DNA of 64,000 nt from positions 62,001-126,000 of the forward strand of contig JAAYJS010000031.1 in the NCBI GenBank assembly GCA_012522805.1, written 5' to 3'. Of the stretch, positions 47,938-57,270 are shown piece after piece (position 1 is the first letter of the stretch; the number at the start of each line of letters is the position of its first letter). Made by a program: the position numbers and the translations under genes. Origin of the DNA: Eubacteriaceae bacterium (lineage in GTDB: Bacteria; Bacillota; Clostridia; Eubacteriales; Eubacteriaceae). The notes under the pieces were generated by a model that was given only the letters and a program-made list of their open reading frames with translations, made no database searches and was not told where the DNA came from.

Positions 47938-48843
47938 ATGAAAACAATTGGCATACTGGGTATGGGAGCCATTGGGGGTATGTTGGCTTCGCATATTGTA
48001 GATCATGGTAGCGACACAGTTTATATATTGGGGGATGAAGAACGCATAGAAAGATACAACAATCAAAATTGGATTTGTGTTAACGGCAAAGAGTACACCT
48101 TGATGGGGATGACACCAAAAAATGCCGAAATTTTAGACCTCATCATTTTAGCAGTTAAATACCATCATCTAAAAGAGGTGATTCCCTTTATGGCGCCCTT
48201 TATCGGGGATCACACGACGATCGTCTCCTTGATGAACGGTATCGATTCTGAAAATTTAGTGGGAGAAGTTTACGGGATGGATAAAATCGTCCATGCCTTC
48301 ATTGTAGCCATTTCCGCTGTTAAAAAGGGGAGAGCTATTCAGGCCACCGCAGGGGAGGTAGTTTTTAATTCCATCAGGGGAGATCAGGAAAAAGTTGCCG
48401 CATTATCGTCTTTTTTTAAGCGTAACGGCATCTCCCATCGCATACCCGATGATATACTGAAGGAGATTTGGTGGAAATTCATGATCAATGTGGGGGTCAA
48501 TCAAGTTTCTGCTGTTTTGGATGCCCCCTATGGCGATTGTCAAAGCATTGAACCTATCGGCGAGTTGATTGATGCCGCCATGATGGAAGTGATTGAGTTG
48601 TCAAAGTACGAAAAGGTTCATTTGACCATGGCGGATTTGGAACGCTGGCATTTGGTTTTACAGGATTTAGCTCCGGAAGGTCTGACCTCGATGCTGCAGG
48701 ATATGCGTGCCAGGCGAAAAACAGAGGTAGAAATGTTCGCAGGGGTGGTGCAACGTCTCGGCATTCAACACGGTTATCCCACGCCTGTCAACGATGTTCT
48801 CTTTCACCTGATCAAGGCTAAGGAGGCTCAAGAAGGGGTTTAA
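47938..48843 (+). CDS. Ketopantoate reductase family (2-dehydropantoate 2-reductase)
   Basis: A 301-residue NAD(P)-dependent reductase with the Rossmann GILGMGAIGGML at the start, the VKYHHLKE catalytic-lysine region (about 75) and INVGVNQVSAVLD (about 180) with the conserved Asn. This fits PanE, making pantoate for CoA, though many paralogues act on other 2-oxoacids and no pan genes are near. ATG 47938 with GGGAGG upstream preferred over a longer frame. Confidence 0.85.
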   Translation: MKTIGILGMGAIGGMLASHIVDHGSDTVYILGDEERIERYNNQNWICVNGKEYTLMGMTPKNAEILDLIILAVKYHHLKEVIPFMAPFIGDHTTIVSLMNGIDSENLVGEVYGMDKIVHAFIVAISAVKKGRAIQATAGEVVFNSIRGDQEKVAALSSFFKRNGISHRIPDDILKEIWWKFMINVGVNQVSAVLDAPYGDCQSIEPIGELIDAAMMEVIELSKYEKVHLTMADLERWHLVLQDLAPEGLTSMLQDMRARRKTEVEMFAGVVQRLGIQHGYPTPVNDVLFHLIKAKEAQEGV

Positions 48844-49822
48844 ATAAAAAAACATTACGACAATTTGAGAATGCCGATGCGTTCAAAAGCTTTTGACGAA
48901 ATAAAAACCTTCCGGTGCATTGCTTCACCATGGATAAAATGATCGTATCGGGTTATGATGTTAAAAAAATACACAGATGTCACAATAGCAAACTCGGACG
49001 ACCACCTGAAAGAGCTTGCAAAAGTTAGTGAAGAAAGTGTCGGCTATGAAATGAAGAATACAAAATGGGATTGCTGTGTATTGTTGCTCCGGCTATGATC
49101 TCAAAAACATATTGTTACGACTATCAGTATGACCATACCGAGGGTATACTACGATGAAGAACGAGCACCGTTGCTCATTCAAGAAAAAAGACCGCACATG
49201 CAATTCGGTTATAGAGCAGAGGTAATAATTTGAAGTCTTTGGCATTTTTTGATCTATAGCAGATCATCTATCAAAGCGTCCAATTCACATACTGGAGCGA
49301 CTCTACATTCAAAATCATTTTTTTATTTTCTTTTCAATAATACACGGCAAAAAATTCCTTTAACACCTTAAAAGTAGTATAATATTCATAACAGATCAAA
49401 TATATTTAAATTGACAGAAAGAAGATGACGGATCTATACCGATGCAGGCATATTTTCGGAATCATTTGTGAGGGCTTTTTATTGTCACATGTTTGTATGA
49501 ATTGTGTCGATGAAACGGATTTTGGCGATGTAGCAAAAAAATTAATAACTCTTCAGTTTTTCACAATAAAAACAAAGATGCGTTTATATTGATAGCTGAC
49601 GGCATCAAAGGGATGAAAAAACCGCATCTTAGAAAGAAAGTACATGTCGCAATTGAAACGAAAACGATTAAACGAGGGGAAAACGATTTGAAAGTATAAG
49701 GTATATCTTTTAACAAAAACTCCAGAAAGATACTTTCCTATTGTACGATTAAAAGGATATATTTTTTAGAGGAAATCGGCGGAATTGCCGTGTATCTCGT
49801 ACAATAAAATAAGGAGGAAAAA
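48844..49822. other. Nearly one kilobase without an intact gene
   Basis: Several short frames with protein-like wording but no continuous gene, for example 48958-49098 (46 codons starting MLKKYTDVTIANSDD, then stops). This looks like a degraded gene whose family I cannot name. The last 150 bases are AT-rich and should hold the promoter of the KDG kinase gene. Confidence 0.4.
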
Positions 49823-50848
49823 ATGAAATTTTTGACATTTGGTGAAGTAATGCTCCGTTTAAAAACACCGGGCGTAGAGCGTTTTTTTCAAAGCCCCAAA
49901 TTTGAAGCGACTTTTGGAGGTGGTGAAGCCAATGTCGCTGTATCCCTCGCAAATTATGGACTGGATGCTTCCTATTTAACGGTGCTTCCCACTAATGTAT
50001 TGGGAGATGCAGTGATACGGGAGTTACGAAGCTTCGGAGTCGATACCGGTCGTATTGTGCGTGGAGACGGTCGCTTGGGCATTTATTATCTTGAAGCGGG
50101 CGCCAATCAGCTTCCCAGTAAAGTTGTTTACGATCGGGATTATACTGCGATAGCCTTGGCGAAACCCGGTGACATTAACTGGGATCATGCCTTTGAAGAC
50201 ATCGATTGGTTTCATATAACAGGCATTACGCCGGCACTATCCGAAAGTGCAATGGCATTATCCTTAGAAAGCGTAAAAGCTGCAAAAGAAAGAAACATCA
50301 CCGTTTCATGTGATTTAAACTATAGAAAAAATCTATGGAATTATGGAAAAAGTGCCCCTGAAGTCATGTCACTATTGGTAAAATACGTAGATGTTGTGAT
50401 TGCAAACGAGGAGGATTGTCAAAAATCCCTTGGAATTACCACAGATATCCACGTTGAAGGCGGCGAGTTGGACAGAAATAAATATAAAGACTTGTCCGAT
50501 GCCGTGCTTAAAGCGTATCCAAATATGAAGGTCATTGCGATTACATTACGGGAAAGTAAAAGTGCCGATATTAACGGTTGGGCGGCTTGCTTGAATGACA
50601 GGGAATCATTTTATGTCAGCAAACGCTACGAAATCCGCGATATCGTAGACCGTGTCGGAGGTGGAGACTCCTTTGCTGCAGGAATGATTTACGGATTAAA
50701 TCAAATCGTAGACAAACAAAACGCATTAGAATTTGCGGTGGCAGCCAGTTGTTTGAAACACTCAATTATTGGAGATTTTAATCGGGTAACGATACAAGAC
50801 GTAGAAAAGCTGGTCGGAGGAGACGGAACGGGAAGGGTACTGAGATAG
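49823..50848 (+). CDS. kdgK: 2-keto-3-deoxygluconate kinase (PfkB family sugar kinase)
   Basis: A 341-residue ribokinase-fold enzyme with [13 protein letters not shown] and [16 protein letters not shown] at the N-terminus (KDG kinase style) and the anion-hole/catalytic [13 protein letters not shown] near 285 with the catalytic Asp. It would phosphorylate KDG from hexuronate degradation. No KDPG aldolase or uronate genes are adjacent, and other 2-keto sugars are possible. Start follows AAGGAGG. A terminator follows. Confidence 0.82.
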   Translation: MKFLTFGEVMLRLKTPGVERFFQSPKFEATFGGGEANVAVSLANYGLDASYLTVLPTNVLGDAVIRELRSFGVDTGRIVRGDGRLGIYYLEAGANQLPSKVVYDRDYTAIALAKPGDINWDHAFEDIDWFHITGITPALSESAMALSLESVKAAKERNITVSCDLNYRKNLWNYGKSAPEVMSLLVKYVDVVIANEEDCQKSLGITTDIHVEGGELDRNKYKDLSDAVLKAYPNMKVIAITLRESKSADINGWAACLNDRESFYVSKRYEIRDIVDRVGGGDSFAAGMIYGLNQIVDKQNALEFAVAASCLKHSIIGDFNRVTIQDVEKLVGGDGTGRVLR

Positions 50849-50890
50849 ATTAAAAAAAATTATAATGCATTTATTTTGTTCTCAGTTACT

Positions 50891-50935
50891 ACATACTCTC
50901 ATTTGCACAAGTGCGGTAAATGAGAGTATGTTTTT
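50891..50935 (+). terminator. Terminator after kdgK
   Basis: ACATACTCTCATTT (50891-50904) pairs with AAATGAGAGTATGT (50918-50931); the loop itself contains GCAC/GTGC; T-run follows. Confidence 0.92.
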
Positions 50936-51053
50936 GAGCTTAAAAGTAAAAAGAACGACACGGTTAGGCTCAACCTGAGAATGGACGCCTTAAAAGCAAG
51001 TCATTCATTCAAGTATATTCTACTCATTGGAGAGGTGTCTTTACACTTATATC

Positions 51054-51082
51054 TTGAATTATATCCGAGACAGTGTTAAAAT
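51054..51082 (+). promoter_or_regulatory. Promoter of the tRNA gene
   Basis: TTGAAT (51054-51059), 17-base spacer, TAAAAT (51077-51082), 11 bases before the tRNA 5' end. Confidence 0.75.
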
Positions 51083-51093
51083 ATAACAGTTCA

Positions 51094-51167
51094 GCGGGTG
51101 TAGCTCAGTGGTAGAGCCCTGGCTTCCCAAGCCAGTCGCGAGGGTTCGATTCCCTTCACCCGCTCCA
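51094..51167 (+). tRNA. tRNA-Gly with CCC anticodon
   Basis: Complete cloverleaf: acceptor GCGGGTG/CACCCGC, D-arm AGCTCAGTGGTAGAGC, anticodon stem CTGGC/GCCAG with loop TTCCCAA (anticodon CCC, reading GGG), T-arm with GGTTCGATTCC, discriminator T and encoded CCA. It is a single tRNA with its own promoter and terminator. Confidence 0.97.
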
Positions 51168-51178
51168 AGGCGTGTTAC

Positions 51179-51213
51179 AAGTGGCTATTGTCAATTGACA
51201 ATAGCCACTTTTT
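51179..51213 (+). terminator. Terminator after tRNA-Gly
   Basis: AAGTGGCTATTGTCAA and its exact inverse (51179-51210), followed by TTTTT. Confidence 0.93.
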
Positions 51214-51251
51214 AATTGATGAGTATAAAATGTATAAAGGATGGATCACTC

Positions 51252-51755
51252 ATGCTATCTGTAAAAGAATTATCATCGATTTACGATGTTCGCCCCTTGG
51301 AGAGCTCAGACGCTCAAGCCTACGACCATTTATGTCGGGGCAATCCCGATTACTATCAACATTTACACAAGAGTTTCTCCCCTCAAAGTTTAGAAAAGGA
51401 AATGCTCCGGTTGCCCGTTGGCAAGCAAATTGAAGATAAATATTACCTCGGTTTTTTTGACAATGACCAATTGGTAGCTGTCCTCGATTTAATTGATGGG
51501 TATCCCGACAATGCAACGGCTTTTATCGGTTTTTTTATGTTGTCCACAGAATTTCAGGGCCAAGGTATGGGGTCTCAGCTTATTGGAGAGATTCTAAAAA
51601 TGTTGAAGGCTATGGGCTTTAGAAAGGCGCGCCTGGGCTTTGCCGCCACCAATCAAAAAGCCAGAGATTTTTGGATTCAAAAGGGTTTTAGAGCGGTATC
51701 CCATGCCATCGTTCAAAACGGTGTTGCGATTGTCCCGGCGGAAAAGGTTTTATAA
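51252..51755 (+). CDS. GNAT family N-acetyltransferase
   Basis: A 167-residue acetyltransferase: IGFFMLSTEFQGQGMGSQLIGEIL (about 97-120) holds the acetyl-CoA pyrophosphate loop QGQGMGS, and the C-terminal ATNQKARDFWIQKGFRAV is the usual GNAT end. The acceptor substrate is unknown. ATG 51252 chosen; the earlier in-frame TTG/ATG lies inside the tRNA terminator region without ribosome site. Confidence 0.88.
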   Translation: MLSVKELSSIYDVRPLESSDAQAYDHLCRGNPDYYQHLHKSFSPQSLEKEMLRLPVGKQIEDKYYLGFFDNDQLVAVLDLIDGYPDNATAFIGFFMLSTEFQGQGMGSQLIGEILKMLKAMGFRKARLGFAATNQKARDFWIQKGFRAVSHAIVQNGVAIVPAEKVL

Positions 51756-52091
51756 TCACTGGATCAACATCTCAGAGGCACCATCGGCCTTCGATGGATT
51801 GGATGCTGTGCTGCCATAGGTTGTTAAGTGGAGAAAACGTGAAGAAGGGTCTTCTTGGTGTCAACCGATATGCTGGGCTTGTGTTCGGACAAATAGATTG
51901 ACTTTATTTTTTATTTAAGGTAAATTATGTTATTAGGCAAGAATGGATTTTACCGGTGTGCTGGTTTGATTGCTTTCGTTTTAAAGAGCTTTTACAACAG
52001 TTCTTATACTATGTGGGTTGAATACCTGCCGGCAAACGGGTAACGATTCAGCACTCTTGGTGATATCGGTACAGCGGTGGTTTTGTTGGTC
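51756..52091. other. Gap before the DNA glycosylase
   Basis: About 335 bases with no gene, tRNA or clear terminator recognised. Confidence 0.4.
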
Positions 52092-52700
52092 ATGGCTGTT
52101 AAAAAAAACGTTAAAATAATTCATATGAATAAGGATCTTACATCATTGGGATATACTGGAAATCAAAAAAACGAAAAACCTTTGGAACATACTTTTTTTG
52201 CACGACCGGTGGATACAGTGGCATCGGATTTAGTTGGTAAACTGTTGTGTCATTCTCAGAATGGCGAAGTTCGGCAATTGCGTATAACCGAAACCGAAGC
52301 TTATGGCGGTATCGAAGACACGGCCTGCCACGCCTATAAAGGGAAAACAAAAAGAACCGCGGTGCTCTATGAAAAACCCGGTACTCTGTATGTATACATC
52401 TGTTACGGCATTCATCATCTACTCAATGTGGTAACAGGAAATGAGGGAGAGCCTCAGGCGGTTTTAATCCGAGCTTGCGAAAGTGCCGAAGGCCCGGGTC
52501 GTCTGACCAAAGCTTTGGGCATCACCAACTCGTACCACGGTGTACATTTACAAGAAACAGATGCCATTGTGTTTCTGGACGATGGTTACAAACCTAAAAT
52601 CGAACAATTGAGCAGAGTGGGCATCGCTTATGCGGACCAGAAGGATATCGAGGCCTTAAGGCGCTATGTAGATGGTAATACTAAAATCAAATTGAAATAG
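52092..52700 (+). CDS. DNA-3-methyladenine glycosylase (AAG/MPG family)
   Basis: A 202-residue protein of the AAG/Mpg fold: FFARPVDTVASDLVGKLL (about 32), the catalytic Glu in ITETEAYGG (about 63), DTACHAYKGKTKR and YVYICYGIHHLLNVVT. It excises alkylated purines in base-excision repair. Start is uncertain: GTG 52077, ATG 52092 and ATG 52125 are all in frame and no ribosome site is decisive; the core starts well after all three. Confidence 0.9.
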   Translation: MAVKKNVKIIHMNKDLTSLGYTGNQKNEKPLEHTFFARPVDTVASDLVGKLLCHSQNGEVRQLRITETEAYGGIEDTACHAYKGKTKRTAVLYEKPGTLYVYICYGIHHLLNVVTGNEGEPQAVLIRACESAEGPGRLTKALGITNSYHGVHLQETDAIVFLDDGYKPKIEQLSRVGIAYADQKDIEALRRYVDGNTKIKLK

Positions 52701-52738
52701 AGCTGCAATGCGTTGCAGAAATAAGGAGAAGGAGTGAA

Positions 52739-53404
52739 ATGAATCAATACGCTTTACGGATTATTAAAATGTTTGTTGGATTTATTTTTTATGGCTTGGG
52801 TATCGTCGTAACCTTAAGAGCAAACATCGGTTATGCCCCATGGGAAGTTTTTCATGTCGGTGTTGCCAACACCGTCGGGATGAGCATCGGCATGGTTTCG
52901 ATTTTAGTCGGTGTGGTCATCTTTATCATAACGGTTAGTCTTGGCGAAACATTGGGCTCCGGCGCCATCCTCAACATGATTTTTATCGGAGTATTTACCG
53001 ATTTATTTAATATGTTAAGCTTTATCCCGGAAGCTCAGAATCTTACGATGGGTTTGGTGATGATGGTGGTCGGGCTGACCATCATATCCTTTGCAACTTA
53101 TCTATATATTTCCTCGGCTTTTGGAACAGGCCCCCGGGACAGTTTAATGGTAGCCTTGTCCAGAATAACCGGTTTTTCGGCAGGTGCTTGTCGAGGTTTT
53201 ATCGAAGTATCCGTGACCGTTATCGGCTATTTTTTAGGCGGTTCGGTCGGTGTGGGAACGGTCCTCTCCGCTTTGGTAGTGGGCTTTATTCTCCAAGGAG
53301 TTTTTAAAATCTTTCAATTTGAACCCAAAAATGTTCAACATGAAGACATGAAAGAAACCTTCAACCGTTTAAAAGGTTATAAAGAGTCTTTTAAAAGACA
53401 ATAA
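52739..53404 (+). CDS. YczE/YitT-type integral membrane protein
   Basis: A 221-residue membrane protein with five predicted helices, starting with the family pattern FVGFIFYGLGIVVTLRANIGYAPWEVFHVGVA and containing GTGPRDSLMVALSR near 132. Members are widespread in Firmicutes, and their function is undefined. AAGGAG before the ATG. It forms a likely operon with the CorA gene 19 bases downstream. Confidence 0.85.
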   Translation: MNQYALRIIKMFVGFIFYGLGIVVTLRANIGYAPWEVFHVGVANTVGMSIGMVSILVGVVIFIITVSLGETLGSGAILNMIFIGVFTDLFNMLSFIPEAQNLTMGLVMMVVGLTIISFATYLYISSAFGTGPRDSLMVALSRITGFSAGACRGFIEVSVTVIGYFLGGSVGVGTVLSALVVGFILQGVFKIFQFEPKNVQHEDMKETFNRLKGYKESFKRQ

Positions 53405-53423
53405 GAGGCAACAGGAGGCAAAA

Positions 53424-54344
53424 ATGGTCGGTGGACATCAGCAGGTCGAAGCGAATTGGATTCATTTAGAAAATCCTTCCTTAGATGACATGGTTCAAAT
53501 CAGTCAAAAATATCATTTTCCTTTGGACTACCTCACCTCCGCCCTAGATCCTGATGAGATTCCAAGAGAAGAGGGTTTGATCAGAAAAAACGATCGAAAA
53601 ACAGCTCTCATCACTTGTCTTTACCCGAGTAAAAACAGCAAAGAAGTCAGCGAATGGGCGTATGTAACCTGTCCGATTTCTATTGTCATAGTCGGTGACA
53701 AAGTCTACACTTGTGTTAAAAAAACACCGGATTTTATGGAAAACATGTTATTGGGCCAAAGCGACTTGGGTGTTGTGCTTTCGAACCCTTTGGAAATGAT
53801 GATTGAACTTTTTTGGCGTATTTCCAAGGAGTACATACGTTTGTTGAGGGGTATCAATCAGCGCACCAACGACATCCATGCTCAGCTGCGAACTTCTACA
53901 AAATCCGAGTTGCTATTGGAATTATCGGAATTGCAAAAAACCGTCATTTATTTTGAGACCGCTATCGATGAAAACAGCCCCTTGGTCGATGCCGTGGTTC
54001 AATCCAATTTCTTTAAGATAGATCGTACATGCGAAGCGCATTTGTACGATGTTCAGGTAGAGAACTATCAAGCAGAAAAAATGATTCACCAAACCTCTGA
54101 GTTATTGGAAAAGTTATCGGAAATATTTACCGGTATCGTATCTCAAAACCTCAACATCGTTATGAAAATTTTGACGTCTTTGACGATTATTATCACCATA
54201 CCGACCATTGTTGCGGGTATTTGGGGTATGAATGTCAAGTTACCCTTTGAAAACCACCCCTGGGCTTTTGTCATTTTAGGTGTCTTGACACTTGGAGCAT
54301 GTGCTTTAACTGCTTGGTGGCTCAAACAAAGAGATTTACTCTAA
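53424..54344 (+). CDS. corA: CorA family magnesium/divalent cation transporter
   Basis: A 306-residue protein with a long soluble N-terminal domain, coiled stalk (about 165-245) and two C-terminal membrane helices linked by the selectivity motif GMN (IWGMNVKLPFENHPWAF, about 272). This defines CorA-type channels for Mg2+ or Co2+. Ribosome site AGGAGG. Length is near that of Firmicute CorA proteins. Confidence 0.94.
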   Translation: MVGGHQQVEANWIHLENPSLDDMVQISQKYHFPLDYLTSALDPDEIPREEGLIRKNDRKTALITCLYPSKNSKEVSEWAYVTCPISIVIVGDKVYTCVKKTPDFMENMLLGQSDLGVVLSNPLEMMIELFWRISKEYIRLLRGINQRTNDIHAQLRTSTKSELLLELSELQKTVIYFETAIDENSPLVDAVVQSNFFKIDRTCEAHLYDVQVENYQAEKMIHQTSELLEKLSEIFTGIVSQNLNIVMKILTSLTIIITIPTIVAGIWGMNVKLPFENHPWAFVILGVLTLGACALTAWWLKQRDLL

Positions 54345-54482
54345 GCGCCTCAACGAGCGTTATTTTATCCTTTATCTACCGATTATAATGGTTTATAATG
54401 AATAGTATTCATTCAATTACAACTATAAAAACGCCTGATACGATGGCGTACAAAACATTTGACAGACGAAAGGTGAGCGATT

Positions 54483-55049
54483 ATGAATATTTGTGTATAT
54501 TGTGGTTCTAATTCTGGGAAAAATCCTAAGTTTAAACAGATGGCTCGGCAAGTAGGCAGAGCCATAGCCAAAAAAGGCGATGTCTTGGTATACGGTGGTA
54601 GCATGGGTGGTATGATGGGTGCCGCTGCCGATGCTTGCTTGGAGGCAGGTGGAGAAGTTGTCGGTGTCATGCCTTCTTTATTGACAGATAAGGAAATAGC
54701 CCATAATGGTTTGACAAAGTTCTATGAAACGAAAGATATGGAAGAACGCAAAAATAAAATGATGCGTATCAGCGATGCTTTTGTCATTTTACCCGGTGGT
54801 TTTGGAACCCTAGAGGAACTTTACGATACCTTATCGGCCAGTCAATTGGGGATTCACAAGTCTCCCATTGCGATTTTTAACATCGACGGTTTTTTTGATC
54901 CCATTTTGGATATGATGGACCGTGTGGTGTCAGAAACCTTTGCACCGGATTTGGACAGAGGCCTGATACTTTGGGTCGATTCAACGGAAGAGATGTATCA
55001 AGAAATAGAAAGCTTTGTCTATCAAGTCGGCAAAAAGTACGTCGGATAA
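54483..55049 (+). CDS. LOG family protein (nucleotide 5'-monophosphate phosphoribohydrolase type)
   Basis: A 188-residue Rossmann protein beginning ICVYCGSNSGKNP with LVYGGSMGGMMGAAADA (about 36) and the catalytic PGGFGTLEELYD (about 103), the LOG/TIGR00730 signature. Homologues release bases from cytokinin riboside or other nucleoside monophosphates; bacterial role is probably nucleotide salvage or stress. Good GAAAGGTGAG site upstream. Confidence 0.92.
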   Translation: MNICVYCGSNSGKNPKFKQMARQVGRAIAKKGDVLVYGGSMGGMMGAAADACLEAGGEVVGVMPSLLTDKEIAHNGLTKFYETKDMEERKNKMMRISDAFVILPGGFGTLEELYDTLSASQLGIHKSPIAIFNIDGFFDPILDMMDRVVSETFAPDLDRGLILWVDSTEEMYQEIESFVYQVGKKYVG

Positions 55050-55075
55050 GTCTTTGAAATGAAAGGGGCAGGAAA

Positions 55076-55726
55076 ATGGGCAAGGCGCGTAAAATAATTT
55101 CCCTGTGGTTGTTAATTGGGTTGGCCGTTGTCGTCGGAACCTATGGTATCTACCAATTTATCCGCACTTACTACTTTTTCCCACCGATGCAAGAAGCGTT
55201 TTTGGTTAAAAAAGTAAAGGACATTGAACTCGATGTGTCCCTTTTAGAAGATGAAACCATGATACCGGTCATGGCAACTTATGAAGCTTCAGACTATCAA
55301 GAATTTTCGGAAGCAACCAAGAAAAAATTAGAAGATTATGCTTACGAAGAAGAGGAAGACTATTTAGTTCTATTAATAGAAGATGAAAACACTTTGGCTT
55401 TTGAATTTTACAAAGAAGGTAAGCGTATAACCCCTGAGGGTACACCTTCTTTGACCATCCAAGCCGACGCTTTGGAATACGGAGAAACCGCGACCGTGGA
55501 GAGACCCATCGAATCCTACAGGGAAGGTCGTTACGAATTCCGACCAAAGCGCGTCAACCCTCAGCACGATCTTTATTATCTGGAAAAACACTTGATGCTT
55601 TTATCTTACCGCATCGACGGGAAGGATTATGTATCCTTATTCTCCGTGTTGCTGAGTAACGCGAAAGAAGATGCCGACTTTATGGACAACCAAGAACTGG
55701 ACGAACCGATTCTGAATATGGAATGA
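55076..55726 (+). CDS. Membrane-anchored protein of unknown function
   Basis: A 216-residue protein with one N-terminal membrane helix (about 9-28) and an acidic extracytoplasmic domain rich in Glu and Tyr, with EEEEDYLVLLIEDENTLAFEF around 95. No family recognised. It starts 26 bases after the LOG gene behind AAAGGGG and is probably cotranscribed with it. Confidence 0.6.
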   Translation: MGKARKIISLWLLIGLAVVVGTYGIYQFIRTYYFFPPMQEAFLVKKVKDIELDVSLLEDETMIPVMATYEASDYQEFSEATKKKLEDYAYEEEEDYLVLLIEDENTLAFEFYKEGKRITPEGTPSLTIQADALEYGETATVERPIESYREGRYEFRPKRVNPQHDLYYLEKHLMLLSYRIDGKDYVSLFSVLLSNAKEDADFMDNQELDEPILNME

Positions 55727-55899
55727 AAGGATCTGTAAGTTTAGCAATCGATTGATAGATACCTAGATACCCGAGTTGGGACTTTCTGTCTGCAAAATGA
55801 TAGAGGGCCGCTTGTTTCAGCTCAAGGCGGTATAAGAAGGAGTTGCGAGTCCTCTCAACAAAGCCTTGAATGCGAGCGAGTAACTTGAAATTCAATCGG

Positions 55900-55919
55900 T
55901 GGAGTATCCGGATACTCCA
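55900..55919. promoter_or_regulatory. Perfect 20-base palindrome
   Basis: TGGAGTATCCGGATACTCCA, 50 bases before the YccF gene; an operator-like element or a small hairpin. Confidence 0.35.
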
Positions 55920-55969
55920 TACCTCAGCGTTGTTTACAAAAGGGTGGCACCTTATGAAAGGATTAGAGA

Positions 55970-56338
55970 ATGTCATTCATTGGAAATATCATATGGTTTG
56001 TCTTTGCCGGATTATGGCAAGGATTGGCTTGGACTTTTAACGGTATTTTGTGGTCGCTCACTATTATCGGAATACCCGTGGGCAAACAATGTTTTAAAAT
56101 GGCTCGTTTATCCTTTTGCCCCTTTGGCAAAAGTGTAGATTACGGCGGTGGGTCTGTGTCCCTGATGTTGAATTTAATTTGGATCATTGTTTCCGGCTTT
56201 GGAATGGCCTTGGCCTTTGCCCTAAACGGTATCGCATTGTGTGCCACAATTGTGGGCATCCCCTTCGGTTTGCAATGCTTTAAAATGGCAAAATTGGCTT
56301 TGATGCCCTTTGGCGCTCGCGTTCTGAATCAAGCATAA
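55970..56338 (+). CDS. YccF domain membrane protein
   Basis: A 122-residue protein made of two repeated YccF units, each with paired hydrophobic segments followed by GIPxGxQCFKMAxLxxxPFG (first near 34-54, second near 98-117). YccF proteins are small inner-membrane proteins of unknown function. The repeat is clear: IGIPVGKQCFKMARLSFCPFG against VGIPFGLQCFKMAKLALMPFG (20 residues compared in each). Confidence 0.9.
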   Translation: MSFIGNIIWFVFAGLWQGLAWTFNGILWSLTIIGIPVGKQCFKMARLSFCPFGKSVDYGGGSVSLMLNLIWIIVSGFGMALAFALNGIALCATIVGIPFGLQCFKMAKLALMPFGARVLNQA

Positions 56339-56424
56339 AATTTAAATTCTCTCCCATTGTTATGGAGAAGAATTCTGTAGTTAAGCAGATACAAGGAAAT
56401 ACGAATATATGAGGAACGATTAGA

Positions 56425-56781
56425 ATGTTGGATGAAATCAGAGTGAAACCGAGCAGAGACATGCTCTTTTATGTGCTGGTACAATTGCTTCTTTACCATG
56501 CATCGACCTTTTTTATTGTGGACACGGGATCCGGTATGTTTTTCTTGCTCTTAATCTTGCCACTTATGACGGCTGTTATTGCCGTTATTTATGGGTATCG
56601 CCATGGGATCCATGTGCTGTATCCTCTTATCACAGCATTGTTGTTCTTGACAGTGGTATGGTTACACTTTAACGAAAGTGCCTGTATCTATCTGGTTATT
56701 TATGGGATGATTGCGTTGGTGGCCATGGTATTGGGAAAAATACTTAAAAATGTGATGAGGATGACCAAAAAAGAGGATTAG
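56425..56781 (+). CDS. Small polytopic membrane protein of unknown function
   Basis: A 118-residue protein with four closely spaced membrane helices and a basic C-terminal tail. No family recognised. The ribosome site is weak (GAACGATTAG). A strong terminator follows. Confidence 0.55.
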   Translation: MLDEIRVKPSRDMLFYVLVQLLLYHASTFFIVDTGSGMFFLLLILPLMTAVIAVIYGYRHGIHVLYPLITALLFLTVVWLHFNESACIYLVIYGMIALVAMVLGKILKNVMRMTKKED

Positions 56782-56803
56782 AATTGGATACTTGCCCTGA
56801 AAC

Positions 56804-56841
56804 AAAACAAGAGTGCGAACGTGTTCGCACTCTTGTTTTGT
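56804..56841 (+). terminator. Terminator after the small membrane protein
   Basis: AAAACAAGAGTGCGAAC (56804-56820) and its exact inverse (56823-56839), ending in a T-run. Confidence 0.92.
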
Positions 56842-57270
56842 ATATTAGGAATGAAAAGAAAAAGGGGAGATTTTTAATCTCTTAGCAGTATGATATGAAT
56901 CGAAACTTGAAATAGACTTAGAATCTTGAACGAGTTCAAAATTTAAGGAAAGTTATAGAATGCAGTTACATGAGAATGGTGATGCCCCTTAAACATTGTT
57001 GTCTGCAAAACGCATATTAAAATTGAGGGCCATCCCACACAAAGGAAAACATTTGCATCGTCCTGTTGATAAATTGATAACAGAATACAGTAAAAAAACG
57101 AAGTACAATCCATTCATTAAGGTAAAAATGTATCGTATTATTGGATATTGTAATATTCATTTCAAAAAAGTGATAAAAAATCTCTTTTAAAGATAAAGCT
57201 GGTTAAAAATTTACCCTTATGGTTAAATTATATGATATAATGTTACAACGTAGATGGAGGAGGGGATACT
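56842..57270. other. Gap before the sensor kinase
   Basis: AT-rich, about 430 bases; no gene with a ribosome site. A TATAAT at 57234-57239 has no good -35. Confidence 0.4.

Noticed and set aside
56996-57190. 64-residue basic frame before the sensor kinase
   Set aside because: AT-rich accidental composition and no ribosome site.
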